Below the pieces are notes generated by a model that had not been told where the DNA came from, ran no database searches, and was given only the letters and a program-made list of their open reading frames with translations. Shown piece by piece: positions 9,483 to 19,571 of a stretch of 64,000 nt of DNA; the stretch's first letter is position 1, and the number at the start of each line of letters is the position of its first letter. Origin of the DNA: Isochrysis galbana (lineage: Eukaryota; Haptophyta; Isochrysidales; Isochrysidaceae); contig CM030933.1 in NCBI GenBank assembly GCA_018136815.1, forward strand, positions 7,541,137 through 7,605,136, read 5' to 3'. Both the position numbers and the translations under genes were made by a program.

Positions 9483-10246
9483 CGGGGGGGGGGCGGGAGA
9501 GAGAGAGAAAAGGTGGAAGGGAGGAAGAGGGAGATAGGGAGAGGGAGGGCGCGCGGAGGGGGACGGGAGCGACGAGAGGGAGAGAGCACACGCGCGGAGA
9601 TCGTCGTGGGCCCCCTCCCCGCCCCCGCCCCCGCCCCCCCCCCCGCCCCCGCCCCGCCCCGCTCCCCTCCCCTTCCCCCGGGGGAGCGGATCTAGAGTGG
9701 TAGAGATTGTGAGTTTGTCTCCATCCATCATACTTTACAAGAGGCGCTCCTCGTAGCCACCTACTCTACAATAAATAGCCACCTACTCTACAATAAATAG
9801 CCTATGAGCTCACGTAGGAGTACTCCCAACATTCAAGAGAGAGAGAGAGAGCAATAGGATGACTCGTACTCCAGTCAGAGTGGTCTCTCTCTTCAACCGT
9901 CAGTTTTCTTGTTGTGGTGAGTCTAACTTTAGTACCGTCGGTCCGCAGCCCTCGACGGCAACAGAGCCCCTAACCCGCGATGGGGGTGTACGCGATTGGT
10001 GCATGGCTCGTCCAGTGTATGTGGCTACGGATGCTGGCCAACAACCAACAAAAGTTGCTCTACACTCGACAACATGCAATAGCAAAAGTCGCGTTCCGTC
10101 GAAAGAGGACCCGGTTGTAGTTTTGTTTTTTAAGTAGGGTGTTATGTTCTTGCACATACCGTTATCTTCTACTGTTCGAGTCACACTATTCGTCACGGGG
10201 TTCACATGCTACTAGCATATGCTACACGTCTATCACAAACGAAACT

Positions 10247-10447
10247 TCACGCCCAGGCCGGCTTCACCCCTTCATGCCCAGGCCGGCTTCACGGCTTCAC
10301 CCTTCATTCACGCCCAAGCCGGCTTCTTCTCCACTTACTAGTTCTATGCCCAACTGTCGGAAGATGTTCGCGATGCTCTCCCGTTCTGGAAGGCCGATAA
10401 TACTCAAATACGCTCACTTTTGACGCTCGCCCGGTCCAATGCCAGCT
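10247..10447. repeat. Duplicated block, copy 1
   Basis: About 170-200 bases from GCCCAGGCCGGCTTCAC through CTGTCGGAAGATGTTCGCG to CACTTTTGACGCTCGCCCGG recur in the same orientation at 10,629-10,800. In the second copy the minus strand keeps an open frame (see the next entry); in this copy small indels break it. The area from 9,800 to 10,240 holds no supported gene. Confidence 0.8.
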
Positions 10448-10628
10448 GGGGCCTAAGCGAGACAACGGAAATGGGGGCAGTTGCCGAGAAGATTGCAAAG
10501 CAACCCAGGGTGTTTGTTATTTATGTTTTCGTACAGAACGTTATCTTCTATTAAGACATTGAGACGGGGATTTTGCAACACGCTCTATTGCGTATCACAA
10601 ATCACAAACGGCAACCCTTCATCTTAAT

Positions 10629-10800
10629 GCCCAGGCCGGCTTCACGGCTTCACCCTTCACGCTCACGCCCAGGCCGACTTGTTCTCCACTAGTTCTACGC
10701 CCAGCTGTCGGAAGATGTTTGCGATGCTCTCCCGTTCTGGAAGGCCGATACTCGATACGCTCACTTTTGACGCTAGCCCGGTCCAGTACCAGCTGAGGCG
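10629..10800. repeat. Duplicated block, copy 2
   Basis: The second copy of the 10,247 block. On the minus strand it lies inside an open frame (about 11,025-10,663) ending RLSWYWTGLASKVSVSS and GLPERESIANIFRQLGVELVE. This looks like the C-terminal part of a protein. No start, splice pattern or family is clear, so a gene is not called. Confidence 0.7.
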
Positions 10801-11123
10801 GTGCGTGACGCGACGGTGGAGCGCGTTCTCTGCGGCGAAGCGACCATTTACCTCGTTCAGTGGGTCGCCGCCCCCGGCTTGAAGCGCGCCAAGCGCGAGG
10901 CGTGAACCGGTGTTGGGATGATGTGTCACGACGACGCGGGTGGGGGGAGAAGTGAGGGTGTTGGGACGGCGTTGGTAGGTCGGGTCACAGGCTGCAGTTT
11001 GGAGTTTGGGCTTGGATATGAACATGGATAATAGCTAGAGGAAAATGAACCCCACTATCGCACTATCGCCACAATAGCACCGACGATCGACAGAAGGCCC
11101 CGGATAATGAATGTTCTCTGTAG

Positions 11124-11784
11124 TCACATCTTTGTCTTTTCGTGTGCTCGAGCAATCGCTGAATCTTCATCACACTCGAGATACAGGGAGCGCACCGGGT
11201 GATGAACCCACCCGATACGATGGTCTGTCTGCAAATCGACGTCTTCTGCCCAGCGCACGTCGTTGGGGCTGACGATCGGCGGGCCTTCGATGACCGTGCT
11301 CTCGCCCTTGGAGTTCAACCCGATGCACATTGCGCCCTAAGTGAGAACCGCGTGCATCTATCTGGCGAAATCGATTCTCTACATCTGACGAAATCTCGAC
11401 GGCGTGCGCCTTCGGAAACCCCAGAGACGCCCTAGTCGTCCTCCCAGCCTTCTCCATCACCACCCGCGCTTCACTCTCCTCCCCTTCCTTCTCCTCCGAA
11501 GGAGAAAAAGACGAAGAAGATGAAGATTTAAAGACTACTTTGCTGCAAGTGTTCAGTACTGCGCGCTGATCGCGGCTCGCTGCTGGCTGCTCGGCGCAAG
11601 GACGCTCCAAAGTTGACGGACTGGAGGTTATGGATGAAACAGGAGGAACCGGATGGGGCGGAAGGTAGGCGGCGGAAGGCACGGCCTTTTGGGCATTGGC
11701 GGGTTGGACGGGCTGACCATCTTCCATGGTTGGAAGATGGATGGCGGGCAGTGGCGAGGGCGAGCGCGAGGACGGAGCGGACAT
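11124..11784 (-). CDS. Small Ser/Pro-rich protein of unknown function, two exons
   Basis: Proposed exons on the minus strand are 11784-11383 and 11336-11124, joined by a 46-base intron with GT (GTAGAG) and AG (CACTTAG) ends. The join is in phase and gives 204 residues. The first 110 residues are Ser/Pro-rich with a poly-Ser and Glu-rich patch (SSSSSSFSPSEEKEGEESEA). The second half looks folded: AVEISSDGAMCIGLNSKGES, then GPPIVSPNDVRWAEDVDL and VRSLYLECDEDSAIARAHEK. The start is the first Met after a stop-poor CT-rich leader. The VRSLYLECD motif recurs near 3,520. I do not recognise a family. The very short intron is the weakest part of the model. Confidence 0.5.
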
Positions 11785-12623
11785 AGCGGACAGCGAATGT
11801 GAGTGGGTGAGTGAGTGGATTTGGTTGGTGTTGTATGATTGCTTGTTACGACGGAGCGAGAGTGAGAGCGAGAACGAGGGAGCGAGGAGCGACTGGGGCG
11901 AGGGACGAGGGCACGAGGGCGACAGAGGCCGACAGGATACCAATCCGACTAGTCCGACAACAATCCGAGACACGCACACTCGACTTTCACCCAACATTCC
12001 TCCACACTAACGTATCTTTCCCCACTTGGGCGGGGAAGACACAGAAGGAAGGAAACAAGGAAGAGAAAGCCGACAAGAGAGCGACGATGCGACGGAAGAG
12101 CCGACGGCGAACGGCGGTTACCGCGAACGAGTAGGTAGAAAGTAAGGAGGGAATCTAGGTGCGTAAACCGAAAGGGGCGAGAGGATAGGTTTCGCGCGGG
12201 GGAAAAGTCCGCAGCGACGACCACCTACGACGAGAGCGAGAGCAGGCGCGGGGGAACGACAGCAAGGAGGGACCAAAGACCGAGCAAGGCCCAAGGCGCC
12301 AGGGAGCGACACAGGAGAGCGAGACAGGCCACAAAGGGGCGCGACGGCAAGGAGCGAGGGGCGAGTTACGAGTGAAGAGTTCTACAAGTTACGAGTAAAA
12401 CTCCGCGGAAACAAGATCGATTGAGCACAAAGACGCAAGGTTAGAAGTCGATCGCGGATGCGACAAAAGTCGGACAATCTCAGCAGGGAGGCCTCCATTG
12501 CTGCGGGGGAGGGAGGGGGAATCTGTTCTCTCTTCAACGCGCGGGGAACTATTGTCCCGCCCCCATCCTCACGGTTTCGGTTTCGTCATTCGTCACGCAA
12601 CACGCAACACGCAACATCGACAT

Positions 12624-12837
12624 CGATATCGCCCCTCCTCGCGGGTGTAGCGCGGCAACCGGCATTGCGGATGAGCCGTGGGCCTAGCATACCGATATCA
12701 TCTATGCAGATGCTCTCTTTTTGGAAAGTTCGATATCGCCCCTCCTCGCGGGTGTAGCGCGGCAACCGGCATTGCGGATGAGCCGTGGGCCTAGCATACC
12801 GATATCATCTATGCAGATGCTCTCTTTTTAGAAAGTA
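12624..12837. repeat. Perfect 107-bp tandem duplication
   Basis: Two adjacent 107-base units (12624-12730, 12731-12837) start CGATATCGCCCCTCC and differ by about one base in TTTTTGGAAAG versus TTTTTAGAAAG. The near identity shows a recent duplication. No gene is seen from 11,800 to 13,240; the flanks are low-complexity purine-rich sequence, with a short CAT/CAC run at about 12,920-12,945. Confidence 0.9.
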
Positions 12838-13243
12838 GTAAGAAGGCCATGGAATGTGTACATTCCCCTACTCAAACTCGATGAACATGATACATCATCA
12901 AGTAAGGACCGACCACCAACCACCACCATCACCATCACCATCACACGCGACACATCGTAGACAGACACCTCAGACATGATACTCCCATTCGCCCTCTCCT
13001 CGCGAATCACCTTAGATCTGTCCCGGCCCTATAAGGATGACTCGTCTCAATGTGGGATAGGACTCGAACGCCAACAAACCCCTGCCTCACCCCCCAACAT
13101 TGCGCTCTAGACCCGGGTAGCGGACATGGGTCGCAGGCCCAAGCTCCCCGAGCCGAGTGAAATCGGACAAGTGGATAGGGAAAGGAATGGTGGGTAGTGC
13201 TGGCCGGCACACTATCTCTGTGATTCCAAAGCCGAGGACAAAG

Positions 13244-13840
13244 CTACAACAACAATGCAGCTTCCCCCTCCCTGTTGTCCCTACTCCTGAAATCCACATC
13301 TAGCCACTCGCCCATCTGGAGATTCCCATCGGCGCCCACCTCTACCCTTGCCAGCTTCAGCGAGCGAGGCGCAGGACCCCGCGTAACGCTTCCCTCCCGA
13401 CTGTACTTCGAACCATGGCAAGGGCATGCGAAGCCCCCCAGAGGTTCATCGGAAACAAGACATCCCAAGTGAGTGCACTCAGCAAGCAGAGCAAACTTCT
13501 CAAGCTGTGGCAAACCATCCACGACGCGCGAAAGAAGGAAGTAGGGCTCGCCCTGATATCCTAGCACGAGATCAGGTCGCCCATCCGCATGTGCGTCCAG
13601 CCACGTAGATGCGGCAACAGGCTTGCCGTTCCTGTCAAGAACTGGATCGAGAGTCGGCCGAGTGGTGCGAGCAGTGGTAGATGTGGCGGAGAGCGCGGTG
13701 GCGGAGCCTAGGCCCGCAAGTACGACTCGTCGTGAGTGTATCATCCCACATTGATGGGCGCGCGCCCCTGGAAGAACACACAGCACCAGCAGCAGGCTCG
13801 CCGTAGGAACGGCCACGCGGACGAGGCTAACTCCGCGCAT
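13244..13840 (-). CDS. petC: PetC-like Rieske iron-sulfur protein
   Basis: Likely Rieske subunit of the thylakoid cytochrome b6f complex, passing electrons from plastoquinol towards cytochrome f; 198 residues, one exon. An ER-type signal peptide (1-28, ending GARA) is followed by a twin-arginine motif HSRRVVLAG (36-43). The 2Fe-2S ligands are present: CTHLGC (122-127) and CPCHGS (139-144), followed by the PetC-like RGPAPRSLKLARVEV; the end, DVDFRSR, resembles the PetC DFRT motif. The usual long uncleaved transmembrane anchor is hard to see: only about 14 mildly hydrophobic residues follow the twin arginine. It could be a soluble or lumenal Rieske variant. Confidence 0.85.
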   Translation of the reverse strand: MRGVSLVRVAVPTASLLLVLCVLPGARAHQCGMIHSRRVVLAGLGSATALSATSTTARTTRPTLDPVLDRNGKPVAASTWLDAHADGRPDLVLGYQGEPYFLLSRVVDGLPQLEKFALLAECTHLGCLVSDEPLGGFACPCHGSKYSREGSVTRGPAPRSLKLARVEVGADGNLQMGEWLDVDFRSRDNREGEAALLL

Positions 13841-14863
13841 GGGAACAAGCGGAAACTTCCTCGTCTTTTTAAAGAACCTGTTGGTCTAAAAGCTCTTCCT
13901 GGGGAGTGGGGAGGGGCGGTGTCATCTCTCGCCGAAGCCACCCGCGGGGGGACCGGGGGCTACCGCCCTCGCCGCCACCGCCCTCACCCCTCACCGCCGC
14001 CTCCATCTCCATCTCCTCCGCCACCCCCACCCCCACCCTCGCCGCCGCCAGCCACCAGCCACCCTCGCACCCTCGCCGCCTCCTCCCTCGCCGCCACCGC
14101 CACCGCCCTCGCCTCCGCCTCCTTCGCCACCACCGTGGGTGAGCGGTGAGCGGCCGCCGATCCACGTGTGCGCCCCCGCTTGCTCCTGGTGCAATACGCA
14201 GTACGGCGCGCACGGCTGTCTCTCTTCTCGTTCTCCAGTAACAATGGCATGCCCCTGGATGATAGCTTCCAAGGGGTGCTTGCCCTTGGCCCAAGCATGC
14301 TCTCTCCTACAAGGATTTCCTTGGGCTCTTGGCCTAGGTGACCTTGAAGAACGAAGAACAAAATCACAGGGATTAAGTATCGCCCAATATTGATAGTCCG
14401 TACAGGCCCTGAGACGCGATGCGTGTACGACGCAACCTGCTTCAATTCCGCCCGACCCTTAGGTTGCAGGCCTAGGCAGTACATGTGGGCTGAGTACAGT
14501 GCTTGACTCAGGGCCCCAAAGCTTTAAGTAAGGGTCCAAAATACCAAGGGGGAGAACTAATGTGCTAGGAATTGGCTAGGTACTACTACCCGAGTACGGA
14601 GTACTTCATGAATCCTAAGACCGCGGGAGGCGGAGGTCTCTCTCGCGCGTTGCGCCGACGCGGGAACTCGCTGACGGGCCCGGCACGCCAAGCTGGGTGA
14701 GCTGAGCGCGGGGGGGGCGGGGGGGCAGGGGCACCAGCTGGGCGGCAGGGGGGAGGGTGGAGGCAGCCAGAGTGGGTTCGAGGAGCACCACTCTGCCGCC
14801 GACCACATCGCATGCCTCACGCGCGCACTGTGAGATTCTGCTCTCCGTCTTCCATCAGGAACG

Positions 14864-16326
14864 ATGCTTTCGAAAGAGTTGGAGCACTCATGGCGGGAAA
14901 TGATCGCTTCGCACGCTCGTACATTGCCGATGGCGATGGGTTACACCGTGTGCTCTTCTATGCTGATGGTCACCAATAAGCTGGCGCTCCGTGTCTTCCC
15001 CTATCCAAGCCTGCTCATGGCTGTGCAGTTCCTTGTGTCTGCGAGTGTTGTCCGGGGACTCTCTCTCCTGAGCGTGCTCGATGTCGAGCCGCTCATCCTC
15101 GGCCGAGTGCGTAGCCACAAGAAGCCCACTGCTGTTCACGCTCTCATGCACATACAGGGTGCACGCACTCATGAGACGTGCTTTGAACTTTTGCTTCCCT
15201 CCTTGATGCCCTGGCTTGCGGTGCGGGCTGTAGGTGAAGGCCTTCTGGATGGTTCCCCTTTGCTTTGAGCTTGCCATCTTCGCCAACATCAAGTTGCTGG
15301 AGGCCGCATCGGTTGAGACAGCTGTTGTGTTTCGCACGGCTGTGCCGCTCATCACAGCGTGGGCAGACTGGGCATTCATGGATAGGGAGGCGCCATCGAC
15401 CAAGTCGACCATGTCATTGTTTACCATTGTTTTGGGGGCTTTGTTGTACGCCTGGAGGTGGGACTTCAGACGCACATCAAGCACCGCCTCGTCCGTTCAG
15501 CCGGGGACCTACTCACAGCTGGTCATCAGTCACTCACTCTCTCTTCTGCCCACCCCCCCTTCCCCTAGTTCTCCTGGTGGTCTCATGATTCGTGTGTGGA
15601 TGTGGGCATTGCTGTATTTGAGCATCCTCTCTTTCGAGATGGTCTACGTCAAGCACGTTCTGAATAGATTGCCGATGAGCACGTGCGTGCCAACCCATAC
15701 GGTGTAACGTAGAGCATGATGCACGGTCAGCTCACACCCCAGTACGTTGCTGACACTGGCCAATGCTTCTTTGTAGTTGGACTCGAGTGTACTACAACAA
15801 TGCTCTAGCGCTCGCCTTCTGGCCACCTTTCCTGTTTCTTGGGGAGGAGTATCAGCAACTTTCTACTGCTGCTGCCACGATTTCTCAGTCGCGAGCCGGC
15901 TTCGTTGTCGCGATGAGTTGTCTGCTTGGTGTTGGCATCTCATTCACTGGCTTTGGTATGTGTGCGGTTCATCGCTTGCGGTTGCCAGTGCAGTCCCAAG
16001 CCCGAGTATCCATCACCGACCTCACAGTGGAATGACCTCAAATGTCTTCCCACTTCACAACAGGTTTGAGGAGCTTGGTGACCGCGACGACATTCACCGT
16101 CTTAGGCGTGATGAACAAAGTCCTAACGATACTCATGTCCTACCTCCTCGTTTCGAACAGTGCGACATTCTTCGGCATCACAGGATTACTTGCTTGCATT
16201 GGGGCTGGGACCATGTACGAGCAAGCACCTGCGCGATCACTAGGGCAATATCAATCAAAACTGCGAAGTGGGGAGGGGACGGAAGACGCGGAAGCAACGC
16301 CTTTGGTAGTGGGCAGTGGCATGTGA
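14864..16326 (+). CDS. SLC35-family nucleotide-sugar transporter (GDP-mannose type), five exons
   Basis: Golgi antiporter of the NST/TPT superfamily, moving a nucleotide sugar into the lumen in exchange for the monophosphate. Exons: 14864-15106, 15234-15457, 15569-15682, 15777-15955, 16064-16326. All introns are GT-AG and all joins keep frame, giving 340 residues, the family size, with about ten hydrophobic segments. Diagnostic stretches are MLMVTNKLALRVFPYPSLL, FVYVKHV-like EMVYVKHVLN, YYNNALALAF and VTATTFTVLGVMNKVLTIL. This last one resembles the substrate-site region of Vrg4/GONST transporters, although the strict GALNK motif reads GVMNK. Substrate is therefore inferred. The region 13,900-14,860 has Pro/Ala-coding low-complexity sequence and no supported gene. 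Confidence 0.88.
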
Positions 16327-16542
16327 GTGGTCGATATCACGGCCGGAGGAAGTCGTCCCCAATTAAAAAAAGCTAACTGCAACAAAATACAACACTCTTG
16401 CTACTCTTGACTCTTTATTTTGCGCTCTATTGTCTATTGGCTTGTACCCGAGCTACGAGCTGCGCTTAGCGGCACTTAAAGACGTCGGCTCAGCAGACCC
16501 TAGGTCTAGATGAGCGGACAAAAACTATTGTTAAAATTTGAG

Positions 16543-17010
16543 CGATGGAGCGCGCGCGCCGCCGACCGCTCCCCTCCTTCCCCCTCCTAGCCCCTGCAGC
16601 CGCCACGCGACGCCCCACAGGGGCCGCCCCAAGCCGCCGGACCCCAAGCGGTCGCAGGCCTCCGCCCCACCCGACAACGACATCGACATGGCCTCCCCAC
16701 CCTCGCCTCCCCACCAGCCACAGAAGCAGGGAACAGGCAAAGACTTGTTCCTTGCAGATTAACGGAGCCGCGGGCACTCTCGAGAGTGACTCTACCTCGC
16801 TGGGCCTCTGGGCCTCTTGCGCCTGTCTCCTCCGACTTGCCTCCCCAACAAGGACTCCCCATGGTGGATGGCAGCCCTGCTGCCACCCCCATGGCGGCCA
16901 CTCCTACCATCAGTGCACCCCTCGGGGGCGGGCACTTCACACAACAAACAATCCCAGGAGCTTTTTCGGCTTCCAACCCACTGTCTATTGACCCCAGCTT
17001 ATAACTTATA
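16543..17010 (+). mobile_element. Decayed retroelement 5' ends
   Basis: GCGATGGAGCGCGCGCGCC at 16,543 matches the ORF1 start of the element at 3,944, followed by CCCCAAGCG-like sequence. The reading frame is broken. At 16,994-17,014 the minus strand carries AACCTACTTTTATAAG followed by GGGGTCAATAG, like the 5' end at 51,520 (minus). Two short 5' fragments therefore seem to face each other. Boundaries and target duplications could not be defined. Confidence 0.4.
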
Positions 17011-17360
17011 AAAGTAGGTTCGTGGCATTCCCTCGCAAAAAAAAACCTTGTGAGGCTAGCTTATAGCTCCTGTCATCATCGAGAGAGTATACCGCAAGGA
17101 GTAGGGGGCTGTGGCTTTGTCCGCCGTGCTCGAAGGGGGGCGATCGCCCCATTTGAACACTTGTTGATTTGCGCAACCGGGTAAGGGGGAAGAAGTGAGA
17201 ACTAAATAAAGCGTGGTGGGCGGCTGCGGCAACTCCCACAAGCCACAAGGCACGCAACTGTGAGGAACTTTCACGCAAAATTTCCTGTGCGCCCGCTCAA
17301 ATGCAAAGTCAGCGGCAGAGGTCGAAGCATCGGTGCGCAGCGCGCTCTACCATATGACCA

Positions 17361-18716
17361 TCAGTGGTTGACCACGTGCTGCTTTCGCAAAGACTCAAAA
17401 TCTTTCCCTGCCGTGGGCAACCTTTCATGCCAGTGTGTGTCCTCCGCAGTAGTTGGGGCTCCGTGCCGAGCCTGTGCAATGTGCACTGCACATGCTTCAG
17501 CAGAGGCGCGGTGGGTAACATGCAAAACTTCCTCAGGCCCAAGTGCATGGATTCGTCTGCTCACCATAGCCGGCACCCAATTCATCACATCCGAGAAGGA
17601 TTGGTGCACGGTCTTGCGAAGCACAAGAGGGGCACGGAGCTCGGACAGACTGTTCAGGAACGCGTGTGCACAGGAGCTCTTGAGGGCAAGCTCCTTCCAG
17701 CTCTCGGAATGGATTGACAACATCGGAGGCGTCTTTTCTTCATTGAGCTGCTGGTCACTCATACATTCCGCCCATGGGTCTAAAACCGCTATAGCTGCAG
17801 GAGGCCCCGTGGGCAAGGCTGCAGAGGGTGCGCCTGCAAGAAAGACTGTTGCGGCACCGAAGGAGTGACCCACCAGGGAGATGCGAGAGGTTTCACAGTT
17901 TTGAATAATAGGGAGCAACGCCGTCGCGTCGTGAGGTTGGGTGGCAGCGGGTGCAGGTGCATACATTTCGACTACGTGACTCACATTCGAAGCCACTTGG
18001 TTTCCGGCTGCTTTGATAGACTCGAGCGTCGTGCGGAGCTCTTCAAGGCGCTGTGCGAGATGTGGACCTCGGAAAGCAATGATTGCATCTCGATTTGAGC
18101 CCTCTACCTTGGTGGGAGGAGGGGTGAAGTGTATGGGCTCGCGTCCTTGAGCGGGAATGTCGAACACGCCTTCTTTCCCTTCCACCTGGGGCGCGCGCTC
18201 TGCGTACGATCCTGAGCCATCCTCGTGCTCGATCGCCACAACAACGTAGCCGAACGAGGAAAGATTCATGCAAAACTGTGTGTACATCTCCATCGAGCCT
18301 CCGAGACCGTGCGAGAAGATGATGAGAGGCCATCCTCCTGGCGGAGGCACGAGGAGTGGCGCGCCCGCAGCCGCAGGGTGCTGCCGGTGGCCAAGCGGCT
18401 CGAAGACGAGGCGAGAGGATCCAGAGAACTTGGCGAGTCCATCGAGGGCTTCCTGCCTGAAGTAGGGCATCTCCACCTCTGCGTTCTCCGTGGTGGCCGG
18501 GTAATGCAGCTGGATGGCGGGCGTGGCCTTCCCCCCACTGCCATACGCGAGCCGGCCCCTGCGAACGCCGACGGGGTGGGAGCCGGCGAGCGCGTGGCCG
18601 TGCTGGAGGCGTGGCCAGCGACCCGCTAGGAAGAAGGTGGCACGCACCGCTGGAGCAATCACCGTGTGCCACCGGCTGCGAGTCGGAGGCCCCTCGGGCT
18701 CGCCGCTCTCGCCCAT
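17361..18716 (-). CDS. PAF-acetylhydrolase-like alpha/beta hydrolase
   Basis: Serine lipase of the platelet-activating-factor acetylhydrolase (PAFAH2/Lp-PLA2) family, hydrolysing short or oxidised sn-2 chains of phospholipids; 451 residues, one exon. The oxyanion-side motif FSHGLGGSMEMY lies near residue 133, the nucleophile elbow GHSFGAA near 282, a candidate acid in AVLDPW and a candidate His in VHQSFSD. The segment SSFGYVVVAIEHEDGS is typical of the family. The N-terminus MGESGEPEGPPTRSR has no clear signal peptide. The frame is open for a further 107 codons through a CT microsatellite; the Met at 18716 is the first outside it. Confidence 0.85.
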   Translation of the reverse strand: MGESGEPEGPPTRSRWHTVIAPAVRATFFLAGRWPRLQHGHALAGSHPVGVRRGRLAYGSGGKATPAIQLHYPATTENAEVEMPYFRQEALDGLAKFSGSSRLVFEPLGHRQHPAAAGAPLLVPPPGGWPLIIFSHGLGGSMEMYTQFCMNLSSFGYVVVAIEHEDGSGSYAERAPQVEGKEGVFDIPAQGREPIHFTPPPTKVEGSNRDAIIAFRGPHLAQRLEELRTTLESIKAAGNQVASNVSHVVEMYAPAPAATQPHDATALLPIIQNCETSRISLVGHSFGAATVFLAGAPSAALPTGPPAAIAVLDPWAECMSDQQLNEEKTPPMLSIHSESWKELALKSSCAHAFLNSLSELRAPLVLRKTVHQSFSDVMNWVPAMVSRRIHALGPEEVLHVTHRASAEACAVHIAQARHGAPTTAEDTHWHERLPTAGKDFESLRKQHVVNH

Positions 18717-18827
18717 CGCACCAGACGAGAGAGGAGCGGAGAGAAAGGGAGGGAAGGAGGGGAGAGAGCGAGGTGGGGGGAGGAGGGAGAAAGAGAGAGG
18801 GAGCGAGAGAGGGAGGGAGGGAGAGGC

Positions 18828-18831
<4 letters not shown>

Positions 18832-18900
<69 letters not shown>

Positions 18901-18909
18901 GAGAGAAAG

Positions 18910-18949
<40 letters not shown>
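18832..18949. repeat. (GA)n microsatellite before the PAF-acetylhydrolase gene
   Basis: A long GA run, CT on the gene strand, with a few interruptions. It begins about 115 bases upstream of the predicted ATG, and purine-rich sequence fills the gap. From 19,020 to 19,570 no gene is supported. Confidence 0.9.
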
Positions 18950-18952
<3 letters not shown>

Positions 18953-19571
18953 GGAAGAAGGAAACGAGAAGAAGGAATCGCTCTCTCTCAGTGTACTCGT
19001 AGGAATGGTCTGTTGGATCGGTAGATTTATACTTCATACTTCACATCGTAAGAGGGGCCAGACCGTAAGCAACGCTTTATTGTACGTGGTGGCCGCTCCA
19101 ATTTATCGGTAGTCATCGGCGACAAACTACGAGCTACAAAGACTGCAGATCACGATTGGCCGGGAGCCCACGACCGCTGCTTTTGCCCTCCAACGCGCCG
19201 GTGCAGAGGCCTTCTCGATGGAGCTTGTCGCCCGGAAGGTCCTTTCTCTATTTACGCCATCTCAGCCGGAGGTACCACTCCGTATGTGGGGAGCCCAAAA
19301 GGGGGCAGAAGTGCTGTGGGACGCTGCCCGTACACCACTCTTCATCACGAGTCACAAAAAATTAACAAACGCTAAACGAATATTTTTGGGCGTGGAGAAG
19401 GACGAAGGGACGAGGGCAGAGTCTAGAATGAGGACGGGCTGAGGAGAGAGCGGTGTAGTGGTGATCGAGCATGGGTAGATGGTGGCTGCATTTGCAGCTA
19501 CCGACCATTGATTCGCATACGAACATTCCTTTTTGGACATGGACGGGGCTGAAAGCGAGCGAGTAGGAGCA

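Noticed and set aside
13736-14484. Pro/Ser/Ala-rich and Gly/Arg-rich frames between PetC and the transporter
   Set aside because: Low-complexity sequence with frames in all phases, no conserved motif, no splice pattern.
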